From assembly GCA_036387335.1 (NCBI GenBank), contig DASVTZ010000147.1:1-64000 (forward strand): a stretch of 64,000 bases of DNA, written 5' to 3'. The DNA comes from Longimicrobium sp. GTDB lineage: Bacteria; Gemmatimonadota; Gemmatimonadetes; Longimicrobiales; Longimicrobiaceae. The notes under the pieces were generated by a model, which ran no database searches, had not been told where the DNA came from, and saw nothing but the letters and a program-made list of their open reading frames with translations. A program made the position numbers and the translations under genes. Shown in pieces: positions 56,201 to 63,033 of this stretch; position 1 is the first letter of the stretch, and every line of letters begins with the position of its first letter.

Positions 56201-56671
56201 ATGTGGCAGGTTCACAGCGCGGGCAAGTTCACCAAATGGATTGTCGTGTACCCGCAATTGCACCACCTCAGCCCAGGCCCGCATTTCAGGAACAAGTGCC
56301 GCATTCAACAGGGAGGACTTGCCGCACCCTGCCTCACCAGCAAGCACGAAGAACCGGTGGCGGAGGTCTCGGATCTTAGAACGGCATTCGACTTCGTCCT
56401 GAGTTCGACCCGGGAGCGTCTCGCCTTCTGTGTAGGGAAGTAGGCCGCGGAATCCGCGCCGGTCGGTTGGCCCCTCCTCTGGTGGTACGACCCGCAGAAA
56501 CAGGCGCAGAAGCGGGCTTGTATAGCGGAGAACAACGATCGTCAGGACTGCCCCCAACAGCAGTGGGAATAGTCCCCATGTGAGTGCTGCGATAACCGTT
56601 GGCACGGCAGCGGCAATCGGCAGAAGCGGGCGGAAAAGCTCTACAAATCGGCGGTGTTGACGGCGCGGCAT
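53204..56671 (-). CDS. membrane-anchored STAND (nSTAND1-like) ATPase with helical repeats
   Basis: About 1155 residues from ATG 56671 (a longer frame to 56842 would add 57 Pro/Arg-rich residues). Two N-terminal membrane helices (LLPIAAAVPTVIAALTWGLFPLLLGAVLTIVVL) are followed by a P-loop NTPase: Walker A GEAGCGKSS, Walker B PLIIVIDQFEELF, then a winged-helix-like region. A third membrane segment (AQLAVAVVAMLLLGSVSLSV) is followed by about 550 residues of TPR/helical repeats (AERAAMLAIVADSLLQLGHVPAAGRVLQQAL). Membrane-linked nSTAND ATPases often act as phage sensors that kill or disable the cell. Motifs look intact. Confidence 0.85.
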   Translation of the reverse strand: MPRRQHRRFVELFRPLLPIAAAVPTVIAALTWGLFPLLLGAVLTIVVLRYTSPLLRLFLRVVPPEEGPTDRRGFRGLLPYTEGETLPGRTQDEVECRSKIRDLRHRFFVLAGEAGCGKSSLLNAALVPEMRAWAEVVQLRVHDNPFGELARAVNLPHVPSREFPPTRAATLIRSAWPAAVDRRPLIIVIDQFEELFLHSSSDERVAFLSLLHDLVADNRARVAVALRRDRLDLLLVLLLQVDPSERVLSLSMLHMLEPFREAEARQVTEEILSEFVDGDPLRAQQMDDLAATLARDLLRPPRDKRVSQREPWTVLPAELQGVGRMLQREGPAQLSVERYRARGGREGLVRDFLEDVRSEVSQTTGVDGSIALTVLQELSPGGIRLTLAANELLKAPSLRSLDAKTLDRVLRAFERLLLVNRLPASTAEAPDKFELIHDQLAKLLHDAPDPFLVKKRNAEARLEMWLLQTRSAPTAPGRRRLRDRIATPLPLSEAVRLRRFAVTEDARRMIAEALWAFRAQLAVAVVAMLLLGSVSLSVNNSNPVQARLAEKEAIRLATLFHDDDDGATLTTLTLALAEGGSVEKALAAAALVRAPAERAAMLAIVADSLLQLGHVPAAGRVLQQALRLGHLVQNDTTGLIARMAEALGQIHPDSASALTAATKTPIARAWVLADVARGLSHLRPASARERSLTDARASALSLPDSLGRLEALVHIADVAQEINAPAELSLTAVEIDRSIQNRREKQELVRAAEVLGRAGRIEEATAAFWAASQLPGMGSINPNRVAEQELIAAIDHFARAGMLPEVLTTAARAPLDGNENYVGIVAGGIALAAGLDTALQVVRRLSSGVSRDEAVLAMASVLFQSQKIREARIALGDFKGPPSGEYLGAEGLMYSRAVELLFNAGERQRAEVVAYTLDTSGSVYANRGWNESIVGKLYLSLGMPDSALKFATIPGKRCDSLIDIGSYLLDEGDHSRGFAALEAALRQCPAYEEEHSRMGPWRVRVATEYLRTNAMQSADLRLRKIVVAGADSARAAAALRLSTAGHIAESRRLTASIRDEVERGRALEGLGIALVLQDSLPAAEAVYTNIRLAASRHTLCRAIGQRYAKWGRYRDANRVANICDSSGDRIYVLSSILRHRTAHLRRARLKSTRSA

Positions 56672-56927
56672 GGGCGATGTGAGCGGCGAACGCCCGGCCG
56701 CAGGGCGCGGGCAAAGGAGTCGGGGCGCGAGGCGCAGCTCGCGCGGTCTTGCCGATGTGCGTTGGTCTAGCCTCCCAGGCAGGTCCCACGTCTGGGAAGA
56801 AGCCGGGTTGCCCAGTATACTCTCGGTTCCGGGCAAATCCAAGCATGCGCCGCGAATGAATAGACCGGGGATGATTGCAGGAACCGGAGATAGGGCATTT
56901 GGGGCACAGCGGTATTCATCTGCGACA

Positions 56928-57092
56928 ACTACTGCGCTTGAACCCAGTCCTGCCGCTCTCAGGAACGTGGCGTAGGTGCAGTCCTGCCACCGCTCCGAGA
57001 CGGGGTCCTCGATCTGTGGGTCATCCTCGCGGATGGCGAAACGCTCGTTGATGGTGCTGCTTACCGAATCCTGCCGGACGTTTTGGGGTGAA
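56928..57092 (+). other. short coding-like tail between the STAND gene and the helical-protein gene
   Basis: Within the 430-base gap 56672-57104, one plus-strand frame reads GVGAVLPPLRDGVLDLWVILADGETLVDGAAYRILPDVLG-stop (57092). It looks like the last part of a real protein but lacks a start codon and ribosome site. I do not recognise it. The rest of the gap carries the promoters of the divergent neighbours or nothing that I can support. Confidence 0.3.
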
Positions 57093-57104
57093 ACGAATGC
57101 TTCC

Positions 57105-58295
57105 TCACTGGCCCGGCGGCTCGATGCCCTCTCGGAACGTCCGCGCGACCATCTGGATCGTCTGCAGGTGACCGAGCGCGGCGCCGATCCGGTTCACGCC
57201 TGACTGGCGCGCGGCGCGGATGACGCGCTCGCGGCTCTCCGGCTGGAGCCGGTTGAGGTGCTCTTGCGCCGCCCGGCCGAGCTGACTCGCCTCGCGGCTG
57301 GGGTGGACAGGCGCGGGCCGGTTTCGCATCACCTGTTCACGGTCGCGGCCAATCCCGCTGTCGGCCGCAACCCGTGCCTCCTCGCGGTCGAGGGCGGCTC
57401 GCACGTTCTTCGCCCCGTGCACCGCGGGTCCATTCTGCGGCTGAAACGTGCTCCACTTCCCCAGGTCCCCCTCGTAGTACCCGATCGTCTCGATCCGTTG
57501 CGCCACGCGTTCGCGCGCTTCCGTTTCGGCCGTCCGGTCGCGCCGGGGGATCACGCCTAAAAGGCGTTTCGGCGCGGTGATCTTCTGTTCGTTCTTCAGC
57601 AGCTCCCCCGAGCGAATGCGCTGCGCCGTCTCGGACGGCCCGTCCCGCTCCAGCGCGCGTTCGATCCGCCCCAACGCCTTCGCACTGTCGGCGAAGGCTC
57701 CTTCGACCTCGCTCTTCAGCGCAGCCTTGGCGCGTGGGATGTTGGCCTCCGCGGCCGTCAGGTTGTCCCGGTGGTCGGCGATCTCGTGCAGCCGGGCTTC
57801 GGCGGCCTGACGCCGGTCCGCACGCTCCTTCGCCTCCGCGAACCCCTCGATCTGGTCGTACGCGAGACGCTCCTCCGCGTTGAGCCCAGTGCGGGGGTCC
57901 TCTCCCGGCAGGGGCCATCGGGCGTCCGCCGGTGCGCGGCCGAGTGCCTCGGCATCCGGCGCCCGCATCACCCGCTCGATCTCGCCGTCGCGGATGAGCT
58001 GCGGCCCGGCCGGAGTGTGGTCGTGCGTCAGCCAGCGTTCGATGTCGGCCGCGACCCCGCCCTCGCGCAGGGCGAGTTGGGCGCGCTCCCGCGCCGGGCC
58101 ATGCACGCGGACGGGCGGCTCTCCGTAGTGGGTGAAGTTGTCCTCAAGCCTGCGGCGGACCTCTTCCGCTCCCTGGGTGTGGGCGTCGTAGCGCATCGCG
58201 CGGAGTGCCGCGGTGGGGTCCGCGTAGAGCCCGCGTGCGATGTGCTCCAGCTGCGCGCGTGCGTTGATCCGGTCGTCCAGCGGGGCGGCGCTCAC
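57105..58295 (-). CDS. helical hypothetical protein of the mobility module
   Basis: About 396 residues from GTG 58295 (AGGA six bases upstream; the frame continues upstream but overlaps the divergent helicase gene and is Arg/Pro-rich). Nearly all helical, with coiled-coil stretches rich in Glu/Arg/Ala (AEARLHEIADHRDNLTAAEANIPRAKAALKSEVEGAFADSAKAL). N-terminus: DDRINARAQLEHIARGLYADPTAALRAMRYDAHTQGAEEVRRRLEDNFTHYGE. No catalytic triad or HUH motif is seen, so it is not a relaxase core, though relaxase C-terminal regions can look similar. It is divergent to the helicase-like gene near the integrase, which suggests mobility or partner-complex work. Confidence 0.65.
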   Translation of the reverse strand: MSAAPLDDRINARAQLEHIARGLYADPTAALRAMRYDAHTQGAEEVRRRLEDNFTHYGEPPVRVHGPARERAQLALREGGVAADIERWLTHDHTPAGPQLIRDGEIERVMRAPDAEALGRAPADARWPLPGEDPRTGLNAEERLAYDQIEGFAEAKERADRRQAAEARLHEIADHRDNLTAAEANIPRAKAALKSEVEGAFADSAKALGRIERALERDGPSETAQRIRSGELLKNEQKITAPKRLLGVIPRRDRTAETEARERVAQRIETIGYYEGDLGKWSTFQPQNGPAVHGAKNVRAALDREEARVAADSGIGRDREQVMRNRPAPVHPSREASQLGRAAQEHLNRLQPESRERVIRAARQSGVNRIGAALGHLQTIQMVARTFREGIEPPGQ

Positions 58296-58428
58296 GTCGC
58301 GTCCTGGGCACCTGGGAACGGCGGAAATTCGGTACTCGATGGTACCCCGGCGGCAGGGGCCGGGACCGTCCCCGGTCTGATTGCACGGGGTAACATCGGC
58401 GGACCTGAACGCCTTACGGGAGATCGCC

Positions 58429-59796
58429 ATGACGCGCGGAGCCGCCTCTGGACCTGCGACACGGACGGGGATGGGGGCGGATGCCGCCGGGAGCGCGCTT
58501 GCCTCCCGGACTCGCCCTGTGGCGCCCGCTCGTCGGCGTTCGGGACTGCGCCGCTGGCAACAGGAAGCCACGCGCTGCTGGGAGGACGGCGGCCGGCCGC
58601 GGGATTTCCTGGCGGAGGCGACGCCCGGCGCCGGGGAAACCACGTTCGCGCTGCACCTCGCGCACGGCGCCCTCGCTGACCGTCACGTCGACACCCTGGC
58701 GGTGATCTGTCCCACCACGCACCTCCGCCGGCAGTGGCAGATCGCGGCGCACAGGGCGGGAATTGAGATCTGCAGTGAGATCCCCGGCGCGCGGCTGGAT
58801 CAAGCGTTCCGCGGGGCCGCGGCGGCCCGTCTCCGCACGGCGCTGGATCCCGCCGGCGGCTGGATGGGGCACGCACTGGAGCGGGCCCACCGGCGTCTCC
58901 TCGACGTTCGGCTGCGGGGCCACGCGGACGCAGGCGGGCTGGTGGTGTGCATGGACCAGGCGCATGCGCGAAAGGTGGCGGAGCGCCTGCGGCAAGTCAC
59001 GGGGATGATGCCCGCCGTCGCCCTTTCGGACGACCCGGATGCCTCGGCAGTGATCGCCCGATTCACGGCGAGCCGCGAGATGTGGATCGTCGCGGTCCGC
59101 CAGGTGAGCGAGGGAACCGACATTCCGCGGCTGCGCGTGGGCGTCTGGGCGACCAACGCGAGCACCGAGCTCTTCTTTCGCCAGGTGGTCGGACGCTTCG
59201 TGCGCGTCGTCCCCGGGCTGTCCGAACAGGACGCACATCTCTATCTACCCGCCGATCCGGGTCTGCTCAGGCATGCGCGGGCGCTCTCGGACGAACGTTC
59301 CCATCACCTCCCGCAGCAGACCGCTTCCGACGACGTGGAGATCGCTCGCGCGCGGACGGGCGAAGGCGAGGAGAGCGACTTCCGGGCGCTGGGGTCCACC
59401 GGGAGCGACTGGGAGATCGTCGTCGGAGCACGGGTGCTCGCCCCGGCGGAGCTGGAGCGGGCGCGGGCCGTCGCTGAAGAATGCGGACTCGCGCTCGAGG
59501 ACCCGCTCCCCTTCGCGCTGGCGCTGCGAGAGGCGGCAGGCCCCGGGTCCGGCTGCGACGTCCCCGTGGAGGCGCGGCGGCGTGCGCTCCGTGCGTTGCT
59601 TTCGCGAAGGGTCCGCGAGTACTGCGCCCGGACCGGTGCCTCACACCGCGACACCTTCGCTCGCCTGAAGAGACTGGCGGGCAAGCCGGTCAGGCGGCTC
59701 AACGAGCTTGCCCTCAGCGGGCACGTGCGCGCGGTGGAGCGGTGGCTGGAGCAGGCGCCGCGGCCGGATACGGCCGCCTCCGCGCCTACGGTCTGA
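58429..59796 (+). CDS. SF2 helicase relative with ruined Walker A and missing DEAH motif
   Basis: A 455-residue protein from ATG 58429 (GGAGA upstream). Motif Q/I appears as RRWQQEA...FLAEATPGAGETTFALHLAHG; the usual GKT is GET, i.e. the catalytic Lys is Glu. Motif Ia (VICPTTHLRRQWQ) follows, but the DEAH-box region is absent: sequence jumps to GGLVVCMDQAHARKVAERL. The C-terminal RecA lobe is kept (AVRQVSEGTDIPRLRVGVWATNASTELFFRQVVGRFVR, motifs V/VI). Intact relatives are about 550-600 residues. The protein cannot be a working ATPase; it may be a degraded gene or a repurposed binding subunit. Confidence 0.8.
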   Translation: MTRGAASGPATRTGMGADAAGSALASRTRPVAPARRRSGLRRWQQEATRCWEDGGRPRDFLAEATPGAGETTFALHLAHGALADRHVDTLAVICPTTHLRRQWQIAAHRAGIEICSEIPGARLDQAFRGAAAARLRTALDPAGGWMGHALERAHRRLLDVRLRGHADAGGLVVCMDQAHARKVAERLRQVTGMMPAVALSDDPDASAVIARFTASREMWIVAVRQVSEGTDIPRLRVGVWATNASTELFFRQVVGRFVRVVPGLSEQDAHLYLPADPGLLRHARALSDERSHHLPQQTASDDVEIARARTGEGEESDFRALGSTGSDWEIVVGARVLAPAELERARAVAEECGLALEDPLPFALALREAAGPGSGCDVPVEARRRALRALLSRRVREYCARTGASHRDTFARLKRLAGKPVRRLNELALSGHVRAVERWLEQAPRPDTAASAPTV

Positions 59797-59809
59797 GTGC
59801 GAAGGTCAC

Positions 59810-60304
59810 GTGAACGCGTCCTCCTTCGCAGCGGGCACGGTCGAGTACACCGGCGCACCGGAGTCACTCGCGGAATGGCTTCGTGCCCGGGCTGAGTACC
59901 TGGAGGCCTGGGAGGGCGACACGCCCACCGTGCGTACCCTGCGGTGTGTAGCGTCCGAGTTGGATGCGGCGTTCCGGCGGGGCGCTACCCGGTCTGTTAG
60001 CCTCGCCGAGGCCGCCGGGATCGGCGGATACAGCGTTTCGCACTTGGGGCGCCTCCTGAGAGAGCAGCCCGAGCGCAACGTCGGCACGAAGCACCGCCCG
60101 GCCTTCGCGTACTACGACGTGCCGCGGAAGGCTGGCTATCAGCCGGCGCAATCCGACGACGAGCACACTCCCCTGCGCCTTCAACTGGAACCGGCCGCGC
60201 AGACGGGCGTCCCGCGTCCTGACGTGGAGCGCAGACGCACGCGGGCCGCCGGCGCGCTTGGGTCCCGGCTCCTGTCGGCCAAGGCAGGCGGGATGCGGAG
60301 GTAA
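59810..60304 (+). CDS. winged-helix/excisionase-like DNA-binding protein
   Basis: A 164-residue basic protein from GTG 59810. It includes WLRARAEYLEAWEGDTPTVRTLRCVASELDAAFRRG and then SLAEAAGIGGYSVSHLGRLLREQPERNVGTKHRPAFAYYDVPRKAGYQ, a helix-turn-helix with a wing typical of recombination directionality factors and MarR-like regulators; the tail is Arg-rich. It starts 13 bases after the helicase-like gene stop and ends 7 bases before the integrase region. It is a plausible excisionase/accessory protein for the integrase. Start codon is uncertain. Confidence 0.65.
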   Translation: MNASSFAAGTVEYTGAPESLAEWLRARAEYLEAWEGDTPTVRTLRCVASELDAAFRRGATRSVSLAEAAGIGGYSVSHLGRLLREQPERNVGTKHRPAFAYYDVPRKAGYQPAQSDDEHTPLRLQLEPAAQTGVPRPDVERRRTRAAGALGSRLLSAKAGGMRR

Positions 60305-60311
60305 CGGGTAG

Positions 60312-61827
60312 ATGAGCGGAAAGGTCGAGAAGAGCTGGAGCACGGGAGATTACGGGACCACCGTCTCGGTGAAGAAGGTTCGCCGGACGGCGGTCCCTCT
60401 ACCTCGTCTGGTACGACCCGAACGCGCCCGCCGGCGAGAAGTGGATGCCCGACGGCATCGTGGTTACGCGGTACGGCAATCTCCGGAAGGAGTCGCTGGG
60501 GCATTCGGACTGGGAGAGGGCCAAGCGCGAGGCGAAGCGGATCCAACGGGAACTGGAGACGGCGTTAGAGGCGCAGCAGACAGGCACGCTTACGCTCACC
60601 GCCCTGTTCGAGAAGTACGAGGCCGGTGTCATCCTCCCCCGCGTCGAGCAGAAGCAGCGCCTGGGGAAGAAGACCGACGACCTGGCCGAGTCGCGGCGGC
60701 GCGCAAACCTCTGGCAGGCGTATGTCCGCACCGTCGACCCGAAGGCCTTCGGCGACGTTCGCCGCCTTACCCATGATCTCATTGACCGCTTCGTCGCCGA
60801 CCGCCGCGCCGGCCGCGTGCGCGTGCAGGGCCGCAAGCTGCGCGGGGAGGTGACCGACACCACCATCGGCGCCGACATCACCTTCCTCAACACCTGCCTC
60901 AACCACGCCGCGCACAAGAAGCGGCGCTGGATCCCGGAGAATCCGATCTCCGGCTACGGGGTGCTGCGCAACGCGCGTCCGCTTCGCATCTGGGCGTCCT
61001 GGGACTGGTATGAGGCCGTGCGCCCGTACGCGGACCGCATCGACGAGCAGGGGCTACTCGGCTTCTGGCTCGACCTGGCCTTCGGCACCGGCTGGCGCAA
61101 TACGGCCATCTGCGAGTTCCGGCCGTGCGACTACGACCCGAGGCGCGATCCCGTGCGCTGGCCGTACGGGCGGCTGCACAAGCGGTGGGAGACGGACAAG
61201 GAGATGGACGGCCGGTGGGTGCCAATCGACGGCGAGCGCACCCGCGCCTCGGTGGAGATGCTGATCCGGAAGGGCGGGGCCGTGGGGGAGAGCTATGCGT
61301 TCCGGGCGCCTCGCTCGGACGCGCCGTGGGACCGGCACTATGTGGCCAAGCTGCTGAAGCGGCTGGTGGACACCGCTAACCTGGAGCGTGCCAGGGCCGC
61401 CGGCGTGGTGCTGCTGGGCTACTTCAATGCCCGCCGGGAGGAGGCGTTCCGCGAGGCTGTGAAGTTCCTCGTGCCGCAGGTAGATGGTGCGACGGCGGCC
61501 AGGCTCAGGGAAGCCGTGCGGGACCCGATCGGCAACCGCTCCTACATGATCCGGCTGTTGCGTGACGTGGTGACGGATCTGAACCGGGAGCGGGCGCAGG
61601 CGGCGGGCGTGCTCTGGATCCCGTACGTCAACGCGCACGCGGTCCGCCGGGGGTGGGAGAACGACCGGCGGCACCACCCGGAGAAGGCGCGGATGGACGC
61701 GCAGGGGCGGAAGGACCCGCGCAGCCTGCGTAACTGCTATCTCACGGAGGACCCGGAGGAGATCGCGTTGGCGGTCACGCAGCCGGTCCGGAAGCTTGGA
61801 ATCGTGGTGCAGGGAGGACGCTCGTGA
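60312..61827 (+). CDS. int: tyrosine-recombinase integrase (frameshift near the N-terminus)
   Basis: A tyrosine recombinase. Main frame 60445-61827 gives 460 residues: core-binding helices (HSDWERAKREAKRIQRELETALEAQQ, LTHDLIDRFVADRRAG), catalytic-domain motifs TGWRNTAICEFRP (Arg-I), AHAVRRGW (H-x-x-R) and RSLRNCYLT (candidate nucleophile Tyr). Upstream, ATG 60312 with MSGKVEKSWSTGDYGTTVSVKK continues into RSLYLVWYDPNAPAGEKW only after a frameshift near 60390, so the complete protein is about 500 residues. If translation starts at 60445 instead, the arm-binding N-terminus is lost. It lies next to attR and arm sites, which identifies it as this element's integrase. Confidence 0.85.
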
Positions 61828-61856
61828 GCCTCGCGGTGCCTACAAACCCCCGAAAC

Positions 61857-61878
61857 AAACATACACAAAAACATACAC
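61857..61878. repeat. right arm-type integrase site (tandem AACATACAC)
   Basis: Identical over 22 bases to 21933-21954; contains AACATACAC twice. It lies 62 bases from the right 45-bp repeat and just after the integrase stop. Paired with the left copy, it is the expected integrase arm-site pattern. Confidence 0.75.
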
Positions 61879-61893
61879 GCCCCCTCCGGACGC

Positions 61894-61933
61894 GAGAAGG
61901 CCCTCCAGCGCTAACGCGTTGGAGGGCCTTCTC
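61894..61933. terminator. long hairpin between integrase and tRNA-Pro
   Basis: A 14-bp perfect stem (gagaaggccctcca / tggagggccttctc) plus an inner CG-rich part. It lies after the integrase and just past the tRNA 3' end, so it can end both transcripts. It is the element's own replacement for the ancestral tRNA terminator at 21.74 kb. Confidence 0.7.
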
Positions 61934-61940
61934 TTACATC

Positions 61941-61985
61941 TAGTCGGGACGGCCGGATTTGAACCGGCGACCCCCTGAACCCCAT
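61941..61985 (-). repeat. attR: 45-bp tRNA-Pro 3' duplicate (element right end)
   Basis: Identical to 21783-21827. It covers tRNA-Pro from the anticodon loop to the discriminator plus three bases and belongs to the intact tRNA gene. Identity with the left copy ends at the anticodon loop, where tyrosine integrases commonly cross over. Confidence 0.93.
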
Positions 61986-62017
61986 TCAGGTGCGCTACCG
62001 GGCTGCGCCACGTCCCG
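61944..62017 (-). tRNA. tRNA-Pro(GGG)
   Basis: A complete 74-base cloverleaf on the minus strand: acceptor CGGGACG/CGTCCCG, D-arm with AGCCCGGTAGC, anticodon stem CCTGA/TCAGG with loop ATGGGGT (anticodon GGG), T-arm GCCGG-TTCAAAT-CCGGC, discriminator A. CCA is not encoded. It is the integration target of the 40-kb element; its 3' half is element-borne. A partial copy is at 21786-21827. Confidence 0.96.
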
Positions 62018-62085
62018 AGTCCGAAAGCTCGAACGCATTCCCGGCGCGTTCGAGGACTCGAAGCTAACCCACACCCGCGTTTCCG

Positions 62086-62565
62086 TCAACCCGCTCGCGG
62101 GACGGGGCCATCCGGAAGTGGCTCGTCGTCCGCGTAGGTGGCGACGACGGTGAAGCGCTCGCGGCCGGCGGCGCCGGTGATGACGAGCGGGCCGCTCCGG
62201 AGCCAGGCGTGGGCGGTGGCGCGCGCGTCGCCTTCGCGGGCCACGCCCAGGTACAGCGTGCTCGCGATGCCGCGGCGGCGCAGCATCGTCTTGCCGGCGA
62301 TGCCCTGTTCGAGACACGCGCACCGCCAGGGGAGGCGCCGGCTCGTCGCCTGGAGGGCCCAGCGGACTTTTCTGAGGGTGTCGAGGGTCGTTTCCGGCGG
62401 AGCGGCGGTGGAGGTCTCGCGGCCGGGGGTGCCGAGGCGCGAGGAGAGGCGGCGGAAGGGGATCGTGAGCACCATGGCGCGGGCGGCGGCGAGGCAGAAC
62501 GCGGCCTCCGCGAGCAGTCGCCGGTCGGACCAGGCGAGGCGGCCAAGGGTGCGCAGCGCGGTCAT
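62086..62565 (-). CDS. lasso peptide maturation protease B2 (transglutaminase-like)
   Basis: A 159-residue protein of the lasso B2 / transglutaminase-like Cys protease family, which removes the leader peptide. The catalytic Cys is in RLPWRCACLEQGIAGKTMLRRRG, the catalytic His in ATAHAWLRSG, and the family GIASTLYLGVAREG strand is present; a third catalytic acid lies after VVATYADDE. ATG 62565 overlaps the stop of the RRE gene (62562) as ATGA. The gene is the last of a divergent minus-strand pair, facing the cyclase at 63.0 kb. Confidence 0.85.
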   Translation of the reverse strand: MTALRTLGRLAWSDRRLLAEAAFCLAAARAMVLTIPFRRLSSRLGTPGRETSTAAPPETTLDTLRKVRWALQATSRRLPWRCACLEQGIAGKTMLRRRGIASTLYLGVAREGDARATAHAWLRSGPLVITGAAGRERFTVVATYADDEPLPDGPVPRAG

Positions 62566-62846
62566 CGCGCTACGTGGATCATTTCCTTGTCGAGGAGCGT
62601 TCCCAGCAGCGAGAGCACCTCGGTCTCGCACTGCGCGGGCGAGACGTCGTAGCGCTCCACGAGGGCGGCGCAGAGGTCGGCGGGGGTGGTGGCTTCCTCC
62701 AGGCGCTCCCAGATGGCCGCCGCGACGCCGTTCAGGAAGAAGTAGCGGCCCGACTCGACATGGAGCATCGCGATCTCCTCGCCGAGCGAGGCGCTGATGA
62801 GGGCGGGATCGCGGACGAGCGGGGTGTTCGGTGTGATCGTGGGCAT
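62562..62846 (-). CDS. PqqD-like lasso peptide recognition protein (RRE/B1)
   Basis: A 94-residue RiPP recognition element of the PqqD family: PLVRDPALISASLGEEIAMLHVESGRYFFLNGVAAAIWERLEEATTPADLCAALVERYDVSPAQCETEVLSLLGTLLDKEMIHV. The beta-winged helix (MLHVESGRYFFLNGVAAAIWERL) is diagnostic. It binds the leader peptide and delivers it to the B2 protease. ATG 62846 gives the normal RRE length; the frame extends 9 more codons. It overlaps the B2 gene by 4 bases, so translation is coupled. Confidence 0.85.
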   Translation of the reverse strand: MPTITPNTPLVRDPALISASLGEEIAMLHVESGRYFFLNGVAAAIWERLEEATTPADLCAALVERYDVSPAQCETEVLSLLGTLLDKEMIHVAR

Positions 62847-62941
62847 GGGCGTACGGAGCGGGTCGAGGAGCACGTGGCCGCGGAGCCGGGAATGTACTAG
62901 GACCGGCCAGGCACGACCAGCCGAGCGGGATGGCGGCGGGT

Positions 62942-62970
62942 TTGCGCCCTCGCGAGGCGCCGTCTACAAT
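62942..62970 (+). promoter_or_regulatory. promoter of the lasso cyclase gene
   Basis: TTGCGC (62942-62947), a 17-base spacer, and TACAAT (62965-62970). The expected start point, about 7 bases on, coincides with the ATG at 62977, implying a leaderless transcript. It lies in the 183-base divergent spacer between the RRE and cyclase genes. Confidence 0.55.
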
Positions 62971-62976
62971 GGACGG

Positions 62977-63033
62977 ATGACGATTCGAGCATGGGAGGAT
63001 GCGGCGCGCGCGGCCAGGCGGTTCGGCGGATGA
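62977..63033 (+). CDS. 18-aa upstream peptide coupled to the cyclase
   Basis: An 18-codon frame, MTIRAWEDAARAARRFGG, whose TGA overlaps the cyclase ATG (ATGA at 63030). Its ATG sits where transcription should start, so the message would be leaderless and the peptide would bring ribosomes to the cyclase. It lacks the leader/core pattern of a lasso precursor (no Thr two residues before a core Gly and no ring Asp/Glu placement), so it is probably not the precursor, which may lie beyond 64 kb. Confidence 0.4.
   Translation: MTIRAWEDAARAARRFGG

Noticed and set aside
57105-58295. Relaxase (MobA/TraA) call
   Set aside because: No HUH metal triad or catalytic Tyr motif visible; only helical coiled-coil character.
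62977-63033. 18-codon frame as lasso precursor peptide
   Set aside because: Too short, and lacks a leader with Thr at -2 and a ring-closing Asp/Glu at position 7-9 of a core.
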